DNA of 64,000 bases, from NCBI RefSeq assembly GCF_003576645.1, contig NC_044916.1, positions 2,054,776 through 2,118,775 of the forward strand, in the 5' to 3' direction. Each line of letters begins with the position of its first letter. Within the stretch, counting starts at the first letter, position 1. The position numbers and the translations under genes were made by a program. Positions 1 through 10,409 of the stretch are shown here, piece after piece. This stretch comes from Ipomoea triloba. Its lineage: Eukaryota; Streptophyta; Magnoliopsida; Solanales; Convolvulaceae. A model generated the notes under the pieces. That model made no database searches. It saw nothing but the letters and a program-made list of their open reading frames with translations, and had not been told where the DNA came from.

Positions 1-47
1 CGCGTTGCATTTGTTTAGAAACAACTCTTAACAGAGATGAATAGTGT

Positions 48-350
48 GGTGATATTGATGGAAATAAATTGTATTTTGAGCTAAAATTGCTTCAAGATAT
101 TTTATCGAAAGAAAAGATAGGGGTAGCGAGTATATTAAATTGATTGAAACGGATGAGTTGTTTTCCAATTGCTACTATTGCATATCGAATATTATTGACT
201 ATCCCAATTATTGTTTTCTCTTCAGAAAAGAGTTTTTCAAAATTGAAATTGTTGAAATCTTACTCACGCTCAAGTATGTTGCAAGAGAGACTCAATGGAT
301 TAGCTTTAATTTCCATTGAAAATGAGCTTTTGGAGGAAGTTGATATCTAA
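48..350 (+). pseudogene. hAT transposase C-terminal (dimerisation) fragment
   Basis: A single frame from about 48 to the stop at 348-350 reads as the C-terminal dimerisation region of a plant hAT transposase of the zinc-finger MYM-type-1-like group. It contains YRILLTIP, then SSEKSFSKLKLLKSY, then QERLNGLALISIENELLEE. An in-frame TGA at 141-143 interrupts it and the N-terminal part is absent, so it is a relic. The window edge may cut the rest. The family call rests on the remembered hAT C-terminal signature and no domain search was run. Confidence 0.75.
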
Positions 351-591
351 AGTTTGGTAGATGATTTTGCGTCTAGATGTGTGCGACGCATGTCACGTTT
401 TAAATGAAATTTTAGATATATTTTTATACAATATTTATAATTTAAAACAACTTTTAACAACAATTATTTATATAGAGAAATTACTTTAAAAATGGCCAAA
501 TTTAGTTATTAAACAAGGCCCAATTTTTATTGAAACAGCCCTATTGAGGGGTATTTAACCACGCTCTTATTAAATCCAATAAATGGTTTGT

Positions 592-1252
592 TCACCATTT
601 CAGACTTTGATTTTTTAGCGAAGCATTTACATCACAAACACATAGGTGAGTTTTATAGATGCAATAGGCGCCTGGTTGTACGGGAAACGGACAAATGGCT
701 TGACAGTCTTCATCGGAGTGGCAAAACACAGGTTGCACATTTCTTGCCTCAGCCTCAAAGAAACCACCACCTACGTATACAAGCAATGAAATGCTTACCA
801 CAATTACAACAAATAATAATTACATTTATTAAGTGGAGAAATTCCATCTTCTTTAAAAAGGAAAAAAAAATAAAAAAAAGCTAGAGAAGGAAAAATAGAT
901 TAGAGAAAACATTTATTTGTACATTATTTTGGAAATAGAAAATAGGATATGTATAGATGAAAATAGTGAAAAAGAAAAGTAAATAAAATTAGAGAATATG
1001 ATGTGGTGAAACGAAAAATTAAAGAATATGATTATTGAAGCAAACATAAAATTGAAATAAATTCATAAAATAACTTTTTGTTGGGAATAGGTCGGTAGGG
1101 AATCAAAGTATCATTGTTTGTCTAACTAGCAGAGTAATTTATCGGTGTGAAGTAATAATTTGTGAATAACAAGGAAACGAGAATATAGAAAAAGACTTAC
1201 AATATTGAATGAGACAAATAATGAAGAGAATGTTCAATGCTTTAGAAGCCAT
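592..1252 (-). CDS. NCR/late-nodulin-like secreted cysteine-rich peptide, copy 1
   Basis: Predicted two-exon gene on the minus strand: exon 1 1252-1201 and exon 2 770-592, total 76 aa. Exon 1 encodes a signal peptide (MASKALNILFIICLIQY) and ends in phase 1 at a perfect GTAAGT donor. Exon 2 follows a TAG acceptor, restores a Cys codon across the junction, then gives the likely cleavage area EAEARNV and a mature part with spacing C-x5-C-x3-C-x9-C-x6-C-x-C. A signal-peptide exon followed by a mature-peptide exon, with DEDC and a final CxC, is how late nodulin/NCR and related defensin-like genes look. The role is unknown; a secreted antimicrobial or signalling peptide is possible. Paralogues lie at 5977-6696 and 9720-10235. 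The splice model is inferred, but all three copies agree. Confidence 0.7.
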
Positions 1253-1320
1253 TCTTGTGTATATTGATTTTTTTTTTTTTTTCACTTAGTCTATGTTACA
1301 ATGAATAGGAGAATGAATTT

Positions 1321-1332
1321 GTATTTATATAT
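1321..1332 (-). promoter_or_regulatory. TATA region of cysteine-rich peptide copy 1
   Basis: On the minus strand this reads CACTATATATAAATAC, about 70 bp upstream of the ATG. The same CACTATAAATAC core sits at the same place before the other two copies (6765-6773 and 10291-10299), which supports a shared working promoter. Confidence 0.5.
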
Positions 1333-1415
1333 AGTGGGAGGGAGATCAATACAAAACAACATAAATGGAAAAAAATATTCATATAGTTTTAAATAATTTG
1401 CAATTTTGGTAATTC

Positions 1416-1422
<7 letters not shown>

Positions 1423-1479
<57 letters not shown>
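1423..1479. repeat. (TA)n microsatellite
   Basis: About 28 TA units in a row, upstream of cysteine-rich peptide copy 1. A shorter (TA)n lies at the same relative place beside copy 3 (about 10391-10407), consistent with the two loci being duplicates that include their upstream flank. Confidence 0.9.
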
Positions 1480-1480
<1 letters not shown>

Positions 1481-1727
1481 TGTATAGAAAATATTGATTT
1501 TTATTTGCAAATTTCCCTTATAGAGTTATAGGCTATGAAATTTATTAATTCAAAGAAAACATAACACTAGAGATCACCGGTATAGAAATCACTAAATAAA
1601 GTATCAACTTTTTTCCTTTTTATGTTTGTTTATATTTTTGTTATTTTTTAAAATTATTTGTAAATTAAAATATTTTATGTTTAATAGTACTTTTAAATCA
1701 TAGAAATATTATATTTCAATATAATAA

Positions 1728-1870
1728 AGGGAAAATTATAATTTATGCCTCTTACAAATATATCAATTATTATTGCCACCCCTTAATTATTAGTAATGAA
1801 AATGTTGCCCCTATATTTTCAAAACGTGACATATTGCTCCTCCCTTAAATTATTAGTGGTGTAAATGTGG
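1728..1870. repeat. Diverged arm of the 2311-2605 foldback family
   Basis: Shares the phrases 'aattataatttatgcc', 'attattagt..tgaaaatgttgcccct' and 'ttcaaaacg' with the foldback element at 2311-2605. It is one diverged arm without a clear partner. No coding sequence is seen between it and the next repeat. Confidence 0.5.
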
Positions 1871-1974
1871 TTACCCGCCGTTTTCCATGTTCGAAGACCA
1901 CGTTACGTTGACAACAATGTTTCTCCTTTTTCTATTAAGAGGGGGGTAATATGATAAATAAAATTGACCTTCTA

Positions 1975-2086
1975 CTGACTCGATTACAATATAGTTGTAA
2001 CTGAATCACAGAGAGTCAGCATCGCTCCACCCCCTCCCACATAGGGGTACAACCGGGTGCCACTAGACCACAAGGTCATTGGGAGT
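1975..2086 (-). mobile_element. tRNA-derived SINE, family 1 (degenerate)
   Basis: On the minus strand the head reads 'gaccttgtggtctagtggcac', which contains a pol III A-box-like TGGTCTAGTGG. A weak B-box-like stretch follows. Related copies are at 3765-3915, 11446-11515, 17443-17525, 44070-44160 and 48340-48500. The family call comes from comparing these copies with each other and from the internal promoter boxes. Confidence 0.55.
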
Positions 2087-2310
2087 TTAAGAATTATTAA
2101 TTATACAATAATTATTACCCAAACTACAGGTCCGGGACTGGATAAGGACACAATGGGCTCATGTTGGGAGTCGCCTACCCCACGCCCTACGTATGTGCAT
2201 GGCCGAATTTTAGGCCGTGCAAGATGGGCAACAACACATGACATCAATTTTTAGAGGCCCAATATTAATTTTTGACATAGCTAGAAATAAATTTTTTTTT
2301 TTAAAAAAAG

Positions 2311-2605
2311 AAAAATTGTAATTTATGCCCCTCCATAATATGTCAATTATCAATATCACCCCTGAATTATTAGTGGTGTAAATGTTGCCCCACAATTTTC
2401 AAAACAATACATATATTGTCCCTCCCAAGTGCAAATGTTGCCCCTCAATTTTTAAAACGGTACATATATTACCCCTCTCGTATGGTACGGGAGGGGCAAT
2501 ATATGTACCATTTTGAAAATTGAGGGGCAAACATTTACACCACTAATAATTCAGGTGTACATTGATAATTGACGTATTATGAAGGGACATAAATTACAAT
2601 TTTTC
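2311..2605. mobile_element. Foldback MITE (about 295 bp)
   Basis: The left arm (aaaaattgtaatttatgccc) is repeated in inverse at the right end (gggacataaattacaatttt). The arms pair along most of their length around a centre near 2475-2490, and both carry the 'attattagtggtgtaaatgttgcccc' phrase. No coding capacity. This is the typical structure of a non-autonomous foldback element. Confidence 0.65.
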
Positions 2606-2639
2606 AAAAAAAATCTATCTACAAATAATCTTAAAACTC

Positions 2640-3764
2640 ATCAATTTTATCCCAAATTACTTCTTTCTCCTAATAATTAGGACCTAATTAATTGACCAAG
2701 GCAAAATCATTCTGTTTTCCAATGGCACAAATGATGTTTCAAGCCCTGAATCTGCAGAGATAACGTGAAACATGTACCATTTACCACCAATACCATTCAC
2801 CGTTCACCAGTAAAGTTTGAGCTTATATTTTTGGTAGGTTCTCATTTATTTATATGAACGCCATCACAAAAATCCAAAATGGGACCTAGGTATCTATATA
2901 TAGTATATGTATAACTAAAGAATATATAAAAATTCTGCTTAAAGATGTAGTTTAGTTGGTAGGTAAAAATGTTTTTATTATAAAGGTCACGGGTTCAAAA
3001 TTTCTTGTTGATATTTTAAAAACATTTTTCCCCTATATACTCTATGAGAATTATTTATAACCACACTTTTAATATAATTTATACTTATATTTATAAATGT
3101 TTTTTTTCGTGAGCGTTATAATGAGTTATAAATGGTAAAGATTATATTTCTTGATTTCATTTTGGAAAAATCAAATTAAAAGATGGATTTTTATTAATGA
3201 ATCATCATGTGAATGTCAAATCAATATAAAAAGTGTATGATTTATAATGTGTTTTTATTCAAACTATTTTATCCTACTAATTACGTTTCATATTTTGTTA
3301 TGAATATTTTTTATCGTGTTTTAAAATATTTCAATTTCTCACCCTCAGTCAAAAAGTTTTTAGCTCTTTCATGTTTATAAGTTTTGTTTTATAAATTTTT
3401 ATTAATAATTAACTTTTTATTTATTATGATAGCAATGTCATTGTTTGTAAGTCTATTTAATTTTAAATTATTTAATCTTTTTTATAACTATAATTATTTA
3501 TTTATGAAAACACTAATGCATTTATTGATTATTTTATATTTAGAAAAGCATGTATAATTTTTTCATGATTATTGTTGTGTATGTAAAATTTTTAAAAACC
3601 TGTGAATCTTATTTCGAAGTTATTTGATATTAGTATTTTTTTCCCTTATCTAATTTAAATTTTAGGTATAAAACTATATGTTAACTTATGGTACGGTAAG
3701 GCCTATGTCTTTTCTGTCATGCCCCAAGTCTATAAAATGATAGGACCGAGAGAACTATCAACTA
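2640..3764. other. AT-rich intergenic DNA
   Basis: No open reading frame longer than noise, no clear repeat structure and no RNA gene was recognised. This is AT-rich spacer between repeats. Confidence 0.5.
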
Positions 3765-3915
3765 TACTTTATGTTTTGAGTACTATTGACTCTTGTTACA
3801 AGAGCCATATACTTTATTTTTTGAGTACTATTGACTCTGTCGTCTCCACTGAGGCTCGAATCCACCCCTCCCATGTGGAGGTGTAACCGGATGCCACTAG
3901 ACTACAAGGTCTTTG
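3765..3915 (-). mobile_element. tRNA-derived SINE, family 1
   Basis: Minus-strand head 'aagaccttgtagtctagtggcatc' has the A-box TAGTCTAGTGG, and 'ggtggattcgagcctcagt' provides a B-box-like motif. The tail carries two imperfect copies of a unit containing 'atactttat..ttttgagtactattgactct'. It is better preserved than the copy at 1975. Confidence 0.65.
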
Positions 3916-4232
3916 ACATCAACTATACTTTTTTTAAAAAAAAAAAAACTATACTTTTTAATATAATATGAATTCTATAATTATGAATTTTAAGATTTAA
4001 AAAATGATATACTATTATTTTTAAAAACAAATATTTTAATATAACTATGATTTTAGCATTGAATAGTAATATTGGTCATTTAATTTCTTTTTGCAAATCA
4101 CACACACACACACAAAAACTGTTACGAGTCTATTATTGTGTTAGATTAGAACTCTTTTCCTACACTTGTATTTATATTCTGATTAGTTCTCTGTTGGTGG
4201 TTCTCGTTAGACATACGGCTGCGTCTTGTTAT

Positions 4233-4870
4233 CAGCGGTATTCTCAAGCTCCTGGACCTCAGGCAGTCAAGCTCATATGGTCTATACTCTATACTGCAAA
4301 TGATGTTGGTTCTGTTGGTCTACATAATTGGTTTCCTGACACTAGTGCTACAAATCATGTTACATTTTATGCTTCTATAATGCCTTCCTTGGCTAGTTAC
4401 AATAGTCCTGATACGCTCCGGGTTGGAAACGGTTCAAGTTTGCCTATTAATGGCGTTGATCATGCTTTATTTTCCACTAAGTCTCGTTCTTTTAAATTGT
4501 TTGATGTTTTGCATGTTCCTGGTATTTTTGCATCATTATTGTCTGTTTAGCGTTTTGCTAGTGATAACAATATCTTTTTTGAGTTTCACCTTCATTTTTT
4601 TTCTTGTGAAAGATCTTATAACCAAAGCGGTGCTATTTAAAGGCCGAACTTCAAGAAGTCTTTACACATGGCCTATGCCACATTCATGTTCTAGTGCATA
4701 TGTTGCTGCTCGTGCTTCACCATTGGTCTAGCATAATCGACTAGGACATCCGCTTCATCGTGTCTTGAACCAAATTTTGAAGTTGCATACTGCTGACTCT
4801 TCTAGTGTTAGAGTTAGTTTGTTTCTTTGTTCGTTCGTCTTGTCAGCTTGGGAAATCCTCTCGATTTCCT
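4233..4870 (+). pseudogene. Ty1/Copia retrotransposon gag-pol fragment
   Basis: The frame near 4320-4548 reads WFPDTSATNHVT, matching the protease-region signature of plant Copia polyproteins (WYxDSGATxH). It continues through VGNGSSLPI and FDVLHVPGI to a TAG at 4548-4550. Other frames resume with a GAG-pre-integrase-like stretch (LVKDLITKAVLF, then 'HNRLGHP' near 4735). Stops, frameshifts and the absence of integrase and reverse transcriptase show a dead, truncated copy. No LTRs were identified. Confidence 0.8.
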
Positions 4871-5970
4871 TTACATATACTGATATTTGGGGCCTGCGTG
4901 TAATACACCTAAATTCTAGTTAAGGAAAACATCACTAACGGGTAAATAAATAGAATACTCATAACTCAAAAGGGAATTCAAATGTAGAAGCTCATAACAT
5001 CTCTAGAGTTTAGGGGTGCCACGCCACATTTGGTCAACCGAAGCCCAAATGCTAATGCTACTATCTACAAACCCAATTACAATTATTCTGTTATTCCAAC
5101 ATCCACATCATGCACTACTACAATTAAATACAAGTTCCAAAGCTACCTCATCGATACCATGATCAATACCAAGGCTTACGGGCTCTATGTGGTTTAGAAA
5201 ATACATAATAACAAAATTAGTAAAATTGCTAAGTAAGCTCTACTCCACCCTATAAAATAAGTACATTTATAGTTTTGAAAATAGATATACTTTGTGAATA
5301 TGTTTTAATACTTAAGTAAATAGTACTTTAGAAAACATTTAGGCAAAGGCTTATAAAGAGTATTTAATTTCCAAAAGGATTTCCAAGGTAAAAGAGAGGA
5401 ATTTTCAAAAGGTTTAACTCACTCGCATAAAAAATATATATACTTTGCCAAAATAATTTTTCCAACATAGCTTAAGTATTAAGGTTAACACACACTCTAT
5501 ATTCAGAGTAACATTAAGTTCATATAGGGTAATATAATAACTTTATAAACCATCACTGCTCACTTTCAAAATAACATAAGTACAGAGGATTCATAAACTA
5601 ATAATACCTATTATAATAACTCTTATCCAATACTCATTTCAAAACATAACCCCTTCCAAAGATCATTTCCAAAGTATAGCTATATGGAGGGATTCACAAC
5701 AATATAATCATTTCAAGATATTGATTTTCTCAATGTCATTCTCAATAATAGTGGCTCCATAATAGTGGCCATTTAATTTCATGACGATATTAAAAATAAA
5801 TTTATGTCAATTTATGTTGTTTTTATATGTTCCTCTCTATAATAGTGGCTCTTTAATCCAGACTTATGTAAAATCTCGTGACGATATTAATAATAAAATT
5901 ATTTCATTGAATAATTACGTTATTACAAGCGTAACAGTACAACTTTTTTGAGAGATCATATAATTTCAAC
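4871..5970. other. AT-rich spacer, possibly more retroelement debris
   Basis: Follows the Copia fragment. No recognisable protein or RNA. The stretch after 4900 may be part of a degenerate LTR element but no paired repeats were found. A short internal repeat (ctcaataatagtggctccataatagtggcc) lies near 5740-5770. Confidence 0.4.
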
Positions 5971-5976
5971 CATTGA

Positions 5977-6696
5977 TCATTCTATGCCGTTCACACAAGC
6001 ACACAAATGAGTATCTGGAAAACAAATGTCTTCTGTGGTTGGCTTTGGGCAAACAAATAACTGACAGTCTTCATTGTTGTTGCAAAACACTTTTCTCACA
6101 TTTCTTGCATCAACCTTATCAAAGATCATACCTACATAAAATTCCAAGAATATTCACCACGATTATATTTGATATTATGATAAAATATTTACTTTTGTAG
6201 TGATTATATTTGATATTATGATTGCAAAAAAGGTGGATATATATGATTCACTATAAAAAAAAATTACATCTTTCTCACCACCCAATAATAAGTAGGTAAA
6301 AATTTTCACAAATTTGAATAACTTTTCAGCTAATCAGAAATTCAGGCCGACATTGATGGGAGGTCAGAAATATGAGATTTCCAACAATATATAGTTAATA
6401 GGTTAAGTTTATGCTAGCTTGTGATCAATCTACATCATCACTGTGAGAAAATTGAGAATTTTCAACCACCAAAAAAGTAAGACAAAATTTTCACAATTTT
6501 AACCAATTTTAAGTGGTTAGATAGAAATTCTGATCATCATCGACGAATGATGGGAAACATTAACTTTTTTAGTAACGGTGAATAGGTTAAGTTTATGATT
6601 GTGATATCATTTCTAAATAACAAGGAAAGATTAAAAATACTTACAAGATTGAACAATGCAAATGGCTAAGAGGAATGCCAACAACTTAGATGCCAT
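5977..6696 (-). CDS. NCR/late-nodulin-like secreted cysteine-rich peptide, copy 2
   Basis: Two exons: 6696-6645 (signal peptide MASKLLAFLLAICIVQS plus one base) and 6131-5977, giving 68 aa. The donor is GTAAGT and the acceptor TATGTAG; the junction again creates a Cys codon, followed by MIFDKVDA before ARNV. The mature part has C-x5-C-x4-C-x8-C-x6-C-x-C. Residues between cysteines differ strongly from copies 1 and 3 (for example NNNED against SDEED), while the cysteines, the THLC motif and the gene structure are kept. That pattern suggests diversifying change under structural constraint. The forward-strand frame over 5973-6200 is only the antisense of exon 2. Function unknown; probably extracellular. 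Confidence 0.7.
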
Positions 6697-6764
6697 CCTT
6701 GTAGGAATTAATGTTTATCCTTTTGCTTACTATATATGTTACTATGGAGAATGCAATTCTATAT

Positions 6765-6773
6765 GTATTTATA
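6765..6773 (-). promoter_or_regulatory. TATA region of cysteine-rich peptide copy 2
   Basis: Minus strand CACTATAAATAC, about 70 bp upstream of the start codon, matching the other two copies. Confidence 0.5.
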
Positions 6774-6849
6774 GTGAGAGGACCAGGCCAACTGTCCAAT
6801 CAAAAGAGGTGTCTACAATTCAGCAAGGAAATTAGTCATTGTTATAAAA

Positions 6850-8847
6850 TATGAAAAAAAAAAAGAATTAATTACTAACATGTTAAGATATACTATCATT
6901 TTAAAATCATGTTAAGGAAATAAGGAAAATATTTTCTGCTTTATAATTTCCCCTAACATGCTTATTGCATGAAAGTATGACACCATTTTGCCGTCTCTCA
7001 AAATGCATGTAAATTAAACATGCCTATTTATAGGCTTAGAATTTGACAGTTTGGAGGAGTTAACCATCCAACTGGCAACTGCTTTGTGGATAAAATTCAA
7101 TTTCAAAATTAAAAAAAAATTAAAGAAATTTTATCCTTAATTAATATATATAGCAAACTGCCAGAATATTTCCACTTAAAAATTGGACAAATTTGTGTGC
7201 AAATTATGAGTCCGAATTGGACTTTAATTAACATAATTACTATAAAGTTTATCATTTCATTACTCCAATATTCCAGCATAAAACAGTTTACTAATTTATT
7301 CAACAAAATTAATTCATTTATAATTTTGCAAGCCCAATCGTGATAAAATAATTACTTCACGATTAATAATCTTTATCTGTGATCCAACATTTGATGTGAT
7401 TATTTATATACTCCACAACTTCAAATAATCACACGAATGTTATATCACATGTATACATACATAATGAATATTAGTTTCTCTATAAATTTTCTAATAACCC
7501 TGGCCTCATCCATTTATAGAGAAAATAATCACTCCCTGGCCTCCTCCATTTATAGAGAAAATATTCAAAACTAATGCATAAAGAAAGTATGTTGAAGATT
7601 GAAATTTCCATTAGTCCAGCACACTTTGACATTATATAGAATTGTAATAGTGGCTAGGCCTTAAACCAAACACTTACGATTATATAATGACAGTACATTA
7701 CGCACCAGTTTTTACTTGATTTACCCAAGCTCCTTGACACTTTGAAAAGTCATGTGTTCATATCCATTCATGACTACATACCAAGTAAAGCCCAACCTTG
7801 AGGAAGCGGCTACACTTTGTACTCACATAGATGAACCCTTTAATTTCACCATTACATGTTTTTGCACAAAGTATATGGGCAAATGATTCATTAATTAAGA
7901 AAAACATCAACCTCCCTTTTCATGCGGAATCAAGCACTATTTTCTTGGGATATGATTTTAATTAAAGCTCTCGCGCTTACAATCACAAAATGAAGTACTG
8001 GCTTGTCTACATTGAACTCAAGACCTAACATTATATTAGACGTGAGCTGAGCTTTCCTTCACTTGTAAATAAATAACTTAACTTTTACGACATATCCGCT
8101 TGATTATTTTGTATTTTAACAACTATTAGAAATTCTTTAACCTTGGACTTCGATATGTCCATAAAACCCATACAAAATAGTCAATTTATCATTCTATATT
8201 TCTATCACAACATTGATCCTCCATACAACACCTTCAAAATAGTGCAGTTTTAAAAGTTAACAACCAACCACTCCATAGTGAGTTGTTGAGTCACCATATA
8301 TAATTTACTCCTTTACTATCTTGTTAAGATGGATTAGGGAGACCATGAGAGAATTTCACCCTATATGTTTTAACATTCGACTCAATTTGATCATTTTAAA
8401 AATCTATTAACAATGATCAATTTACTCATTTTATAACCCGCATTGTCCATGTGGACATTTGACCTACTTGTTTTCCACTTGTAATAACAACAACAACCTA
8501 CCAAATATAACATTTAATTTCTTAATTCACATAATAATTAACAATAAATTATACAATAATTATGCACCGTAATTGATTTTATTCTTTTAGGCTTTCAACT
8601 AATTAAATTATCAATTATTTGTCAAGTATTTTGTAATTTGATGGCTTCACTATTACAATTTCAAACGAAAGGTCAATGAATAATCATTCTTCCTGCCCAC
8701 ATAAAAAATCAATTATTTATTTCCTTTTATGTGTATCAAAAATTCACAACCATTCTTCCTACCCACATCAAATAATAACAATAATTAAGGGCTAAATGTG
8801 AAAAATATGCCATACTCGTTGGATATTTTGATACCAAGAACAATAAT
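6850..8847. other. AT-rich intergenic DNA
   Basis: No gene recognised. It contains a short tandem duplication near 7500-7565 (unit 'ctggcctcatccatttatagagaaaat') and stretches repeated near 11.2-12.1 kb (for example 'attttaacattcgactcaatttgatcattttaaaaatctattaacaatgatcaattta' at about 8370 and 11280). The flanks of copies 2 and 3 are therefore parts of one duplicated block. Confidence 0.5.
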
Positions 8848-8850
8848 TAA

Positions 8851-9514
8851 CACGACGTTTGGTTGGAGGGAATTACAATTTCTTTCCCACTTAATTCCCA
8901 CCTAATTCTAAATGCAACAAAATTCCTTCGTTTGGTTGGAGGTCGGAATTGCAATTCCATGGAATTGCAATTCCCTCATTTTCATGGAATTAGAATCCCA
9001 TGGCCACCCATGGGATTTTAATTCCATGGATTTTAGGAAGAAAAAAAGATAGTTCTGAGACAAAATTACTCTTCCATTTTTTAACCTAAAATTGATAAAT
9101 GACCTTCTCTTCTAAATTATAGCGTGTATTATTTTTCGACTTCACTTTGTGTATGTTCATTTAATTTAAATCTTTATATGCAACAACTATTCAAAAATTA
9201 CATTCTTTATATACAGAACTCTTCAAAATTTACATTCTTTATATGCAACAACTCTAACAATTTGTGAATTAATTTGTCAATAATAATAATAATAATAACA
9301 ACAACAACAACAACAATGGCATTTTGGACTTTATACTACTTGTTCCCTCTCAATTCCCATGTATACCAAACATTGAAATTGAAATTTCTAGTAATTTTAT
9401 TCCTGCAAACCAAACACTGGAATTTAAACTCACACTTTATTCCCGCATTATTCTTTTTCCATGGAATTGCAATTCTTTTCCCACCTAATTCTCTCCCTCT
9501 AACCAAACGCCCCG
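8851..9514. mobile_element. MITE, PIF/Harbinger-type (TAA target duplication)
   Basis: Left end CACGACGTTTGGTTGGAGGG matches the reverse complement of the right end (CGGGGCGTTTGGTTAGAGGG). Both ends are flanked by TAA (8848-8850 and 9515-9517). About 664 bp, no transposase. A 3-bp TWA-type duplication and GTTTGGTT-rich TIRs fit a Tourist/Harbinger derivative. Open frames inside it on both strands are incidental. Confidence 0.75.
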
Positions 9515-9719
9515 TAAGATGACAAAAATTAGATAACACTTACACAGGTATGAACTAAGTTTACTTTCCTAAAAGTTTCTTATTAATCATTTATCAAAGC
9601 AACAGGATAATTAAACAAGTAAGAACTTTTGAGATACAAGGAAAGTGTAACCACACTCTTATTAAAATTGAGAAGATATTGCCTCCTATTTCGTCTAAGA
9701 AATGGTTTATTCACCATTT

Positions 9720-10235
9720 TCAAACATTGATTTTTTTTAGCCTAGGAATTATACGACAAACACATAGGTGAGTACTTTGGTCGCAAAAGTCGTTCGGAAC
9801 TGGAATCGGACAAATGTTTTGGCATTCTTCATCGGACGAACAATACACATGTACCACATTTCTTGCCTCAGCCTCAAACAAACCACCTAAATATACAAGC
9901 AATGAAAAAGAAAAGTAAATAATACATTTACTTGTATATTTTTCCAAATAAAATATAAATAGTGAAAAAAACAATTAAAAAATTGGATAAAGAAAAGCAG
10001 AAATAAGGAGTGAACAAATAAAAAAATATAAGTAGAGAATGCGTTTGTTTTTACATTTCTGTAAATAGAGAATATGGTTATTGAAGCAAAAATAAAATTT
10101 AAATAAATCTCTACAATAACTTTTTTGTTAAGAAATAATAATTTGTGAATAACAAGGAAAAAAGAGAATAGAAAAAGACTTACAATATTGAATGAGACAA
10201 ATAATGAAGAGAAATGCCAATGCTTTAGAAGCCAT
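9720..10235 (-). CDS. NCR/late-nodulin-like secreted cysteine-rich peptide, copy 3
   Basis: Exon 1 10235-10184 encodes MASKALAFLFIICLIQY and splices in phase 1 at GTAAGT. Exon 2 9886-9720 begins after a TTTAG acceptor and encodes CGLFEAEARNVV and a mature domain with C-x5-C-x3-C-x8-C-x6-C-x-C, total 72 aa. The copy is close to copy 1 in signal peptide, intron and upstream DNA, so the two derive from a recent duplication of a block that includes the promoter. Long frames over either exon alone are read-through into intron or 5' flank. Likely a secreted defensin-like/NCR-like peptide of unknown role. Confidence 0.7.
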
Positions 10236-10290
10236 TCTTGTAGATATTTCTATGTTACTACATACTATGAATGAATAGGAGAATGCATTT

Positions 10291-10299
10291 GTATTTATA
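10291..10299 (-). promoter_or_regulatory. TATA region of cysteine-rich peptide copy 3
   Basis: Minus strand CCCACTATAAATAC, about 60 bp upstream of the start codon, shared with the other copies. Confidence 0.5.
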
Positions 10300-10409
10300 G
10301 TGGGAGGGAGGGAGATCAATACAAAACAATAGAAATGGAAAAAATATTCATATAATTTTAAATAATTCATAATTTTGGTAATTCTATCTTTATATATATA
10401 TATATATAC

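Noticed and set aside
588..884. 98-aa plus-strand frame
   Set aside because: Antisense of exon 2 of the cysteine-rich peptide gene. The minus-strand exon has the conserved cysteines, acceptor site and paralogues.
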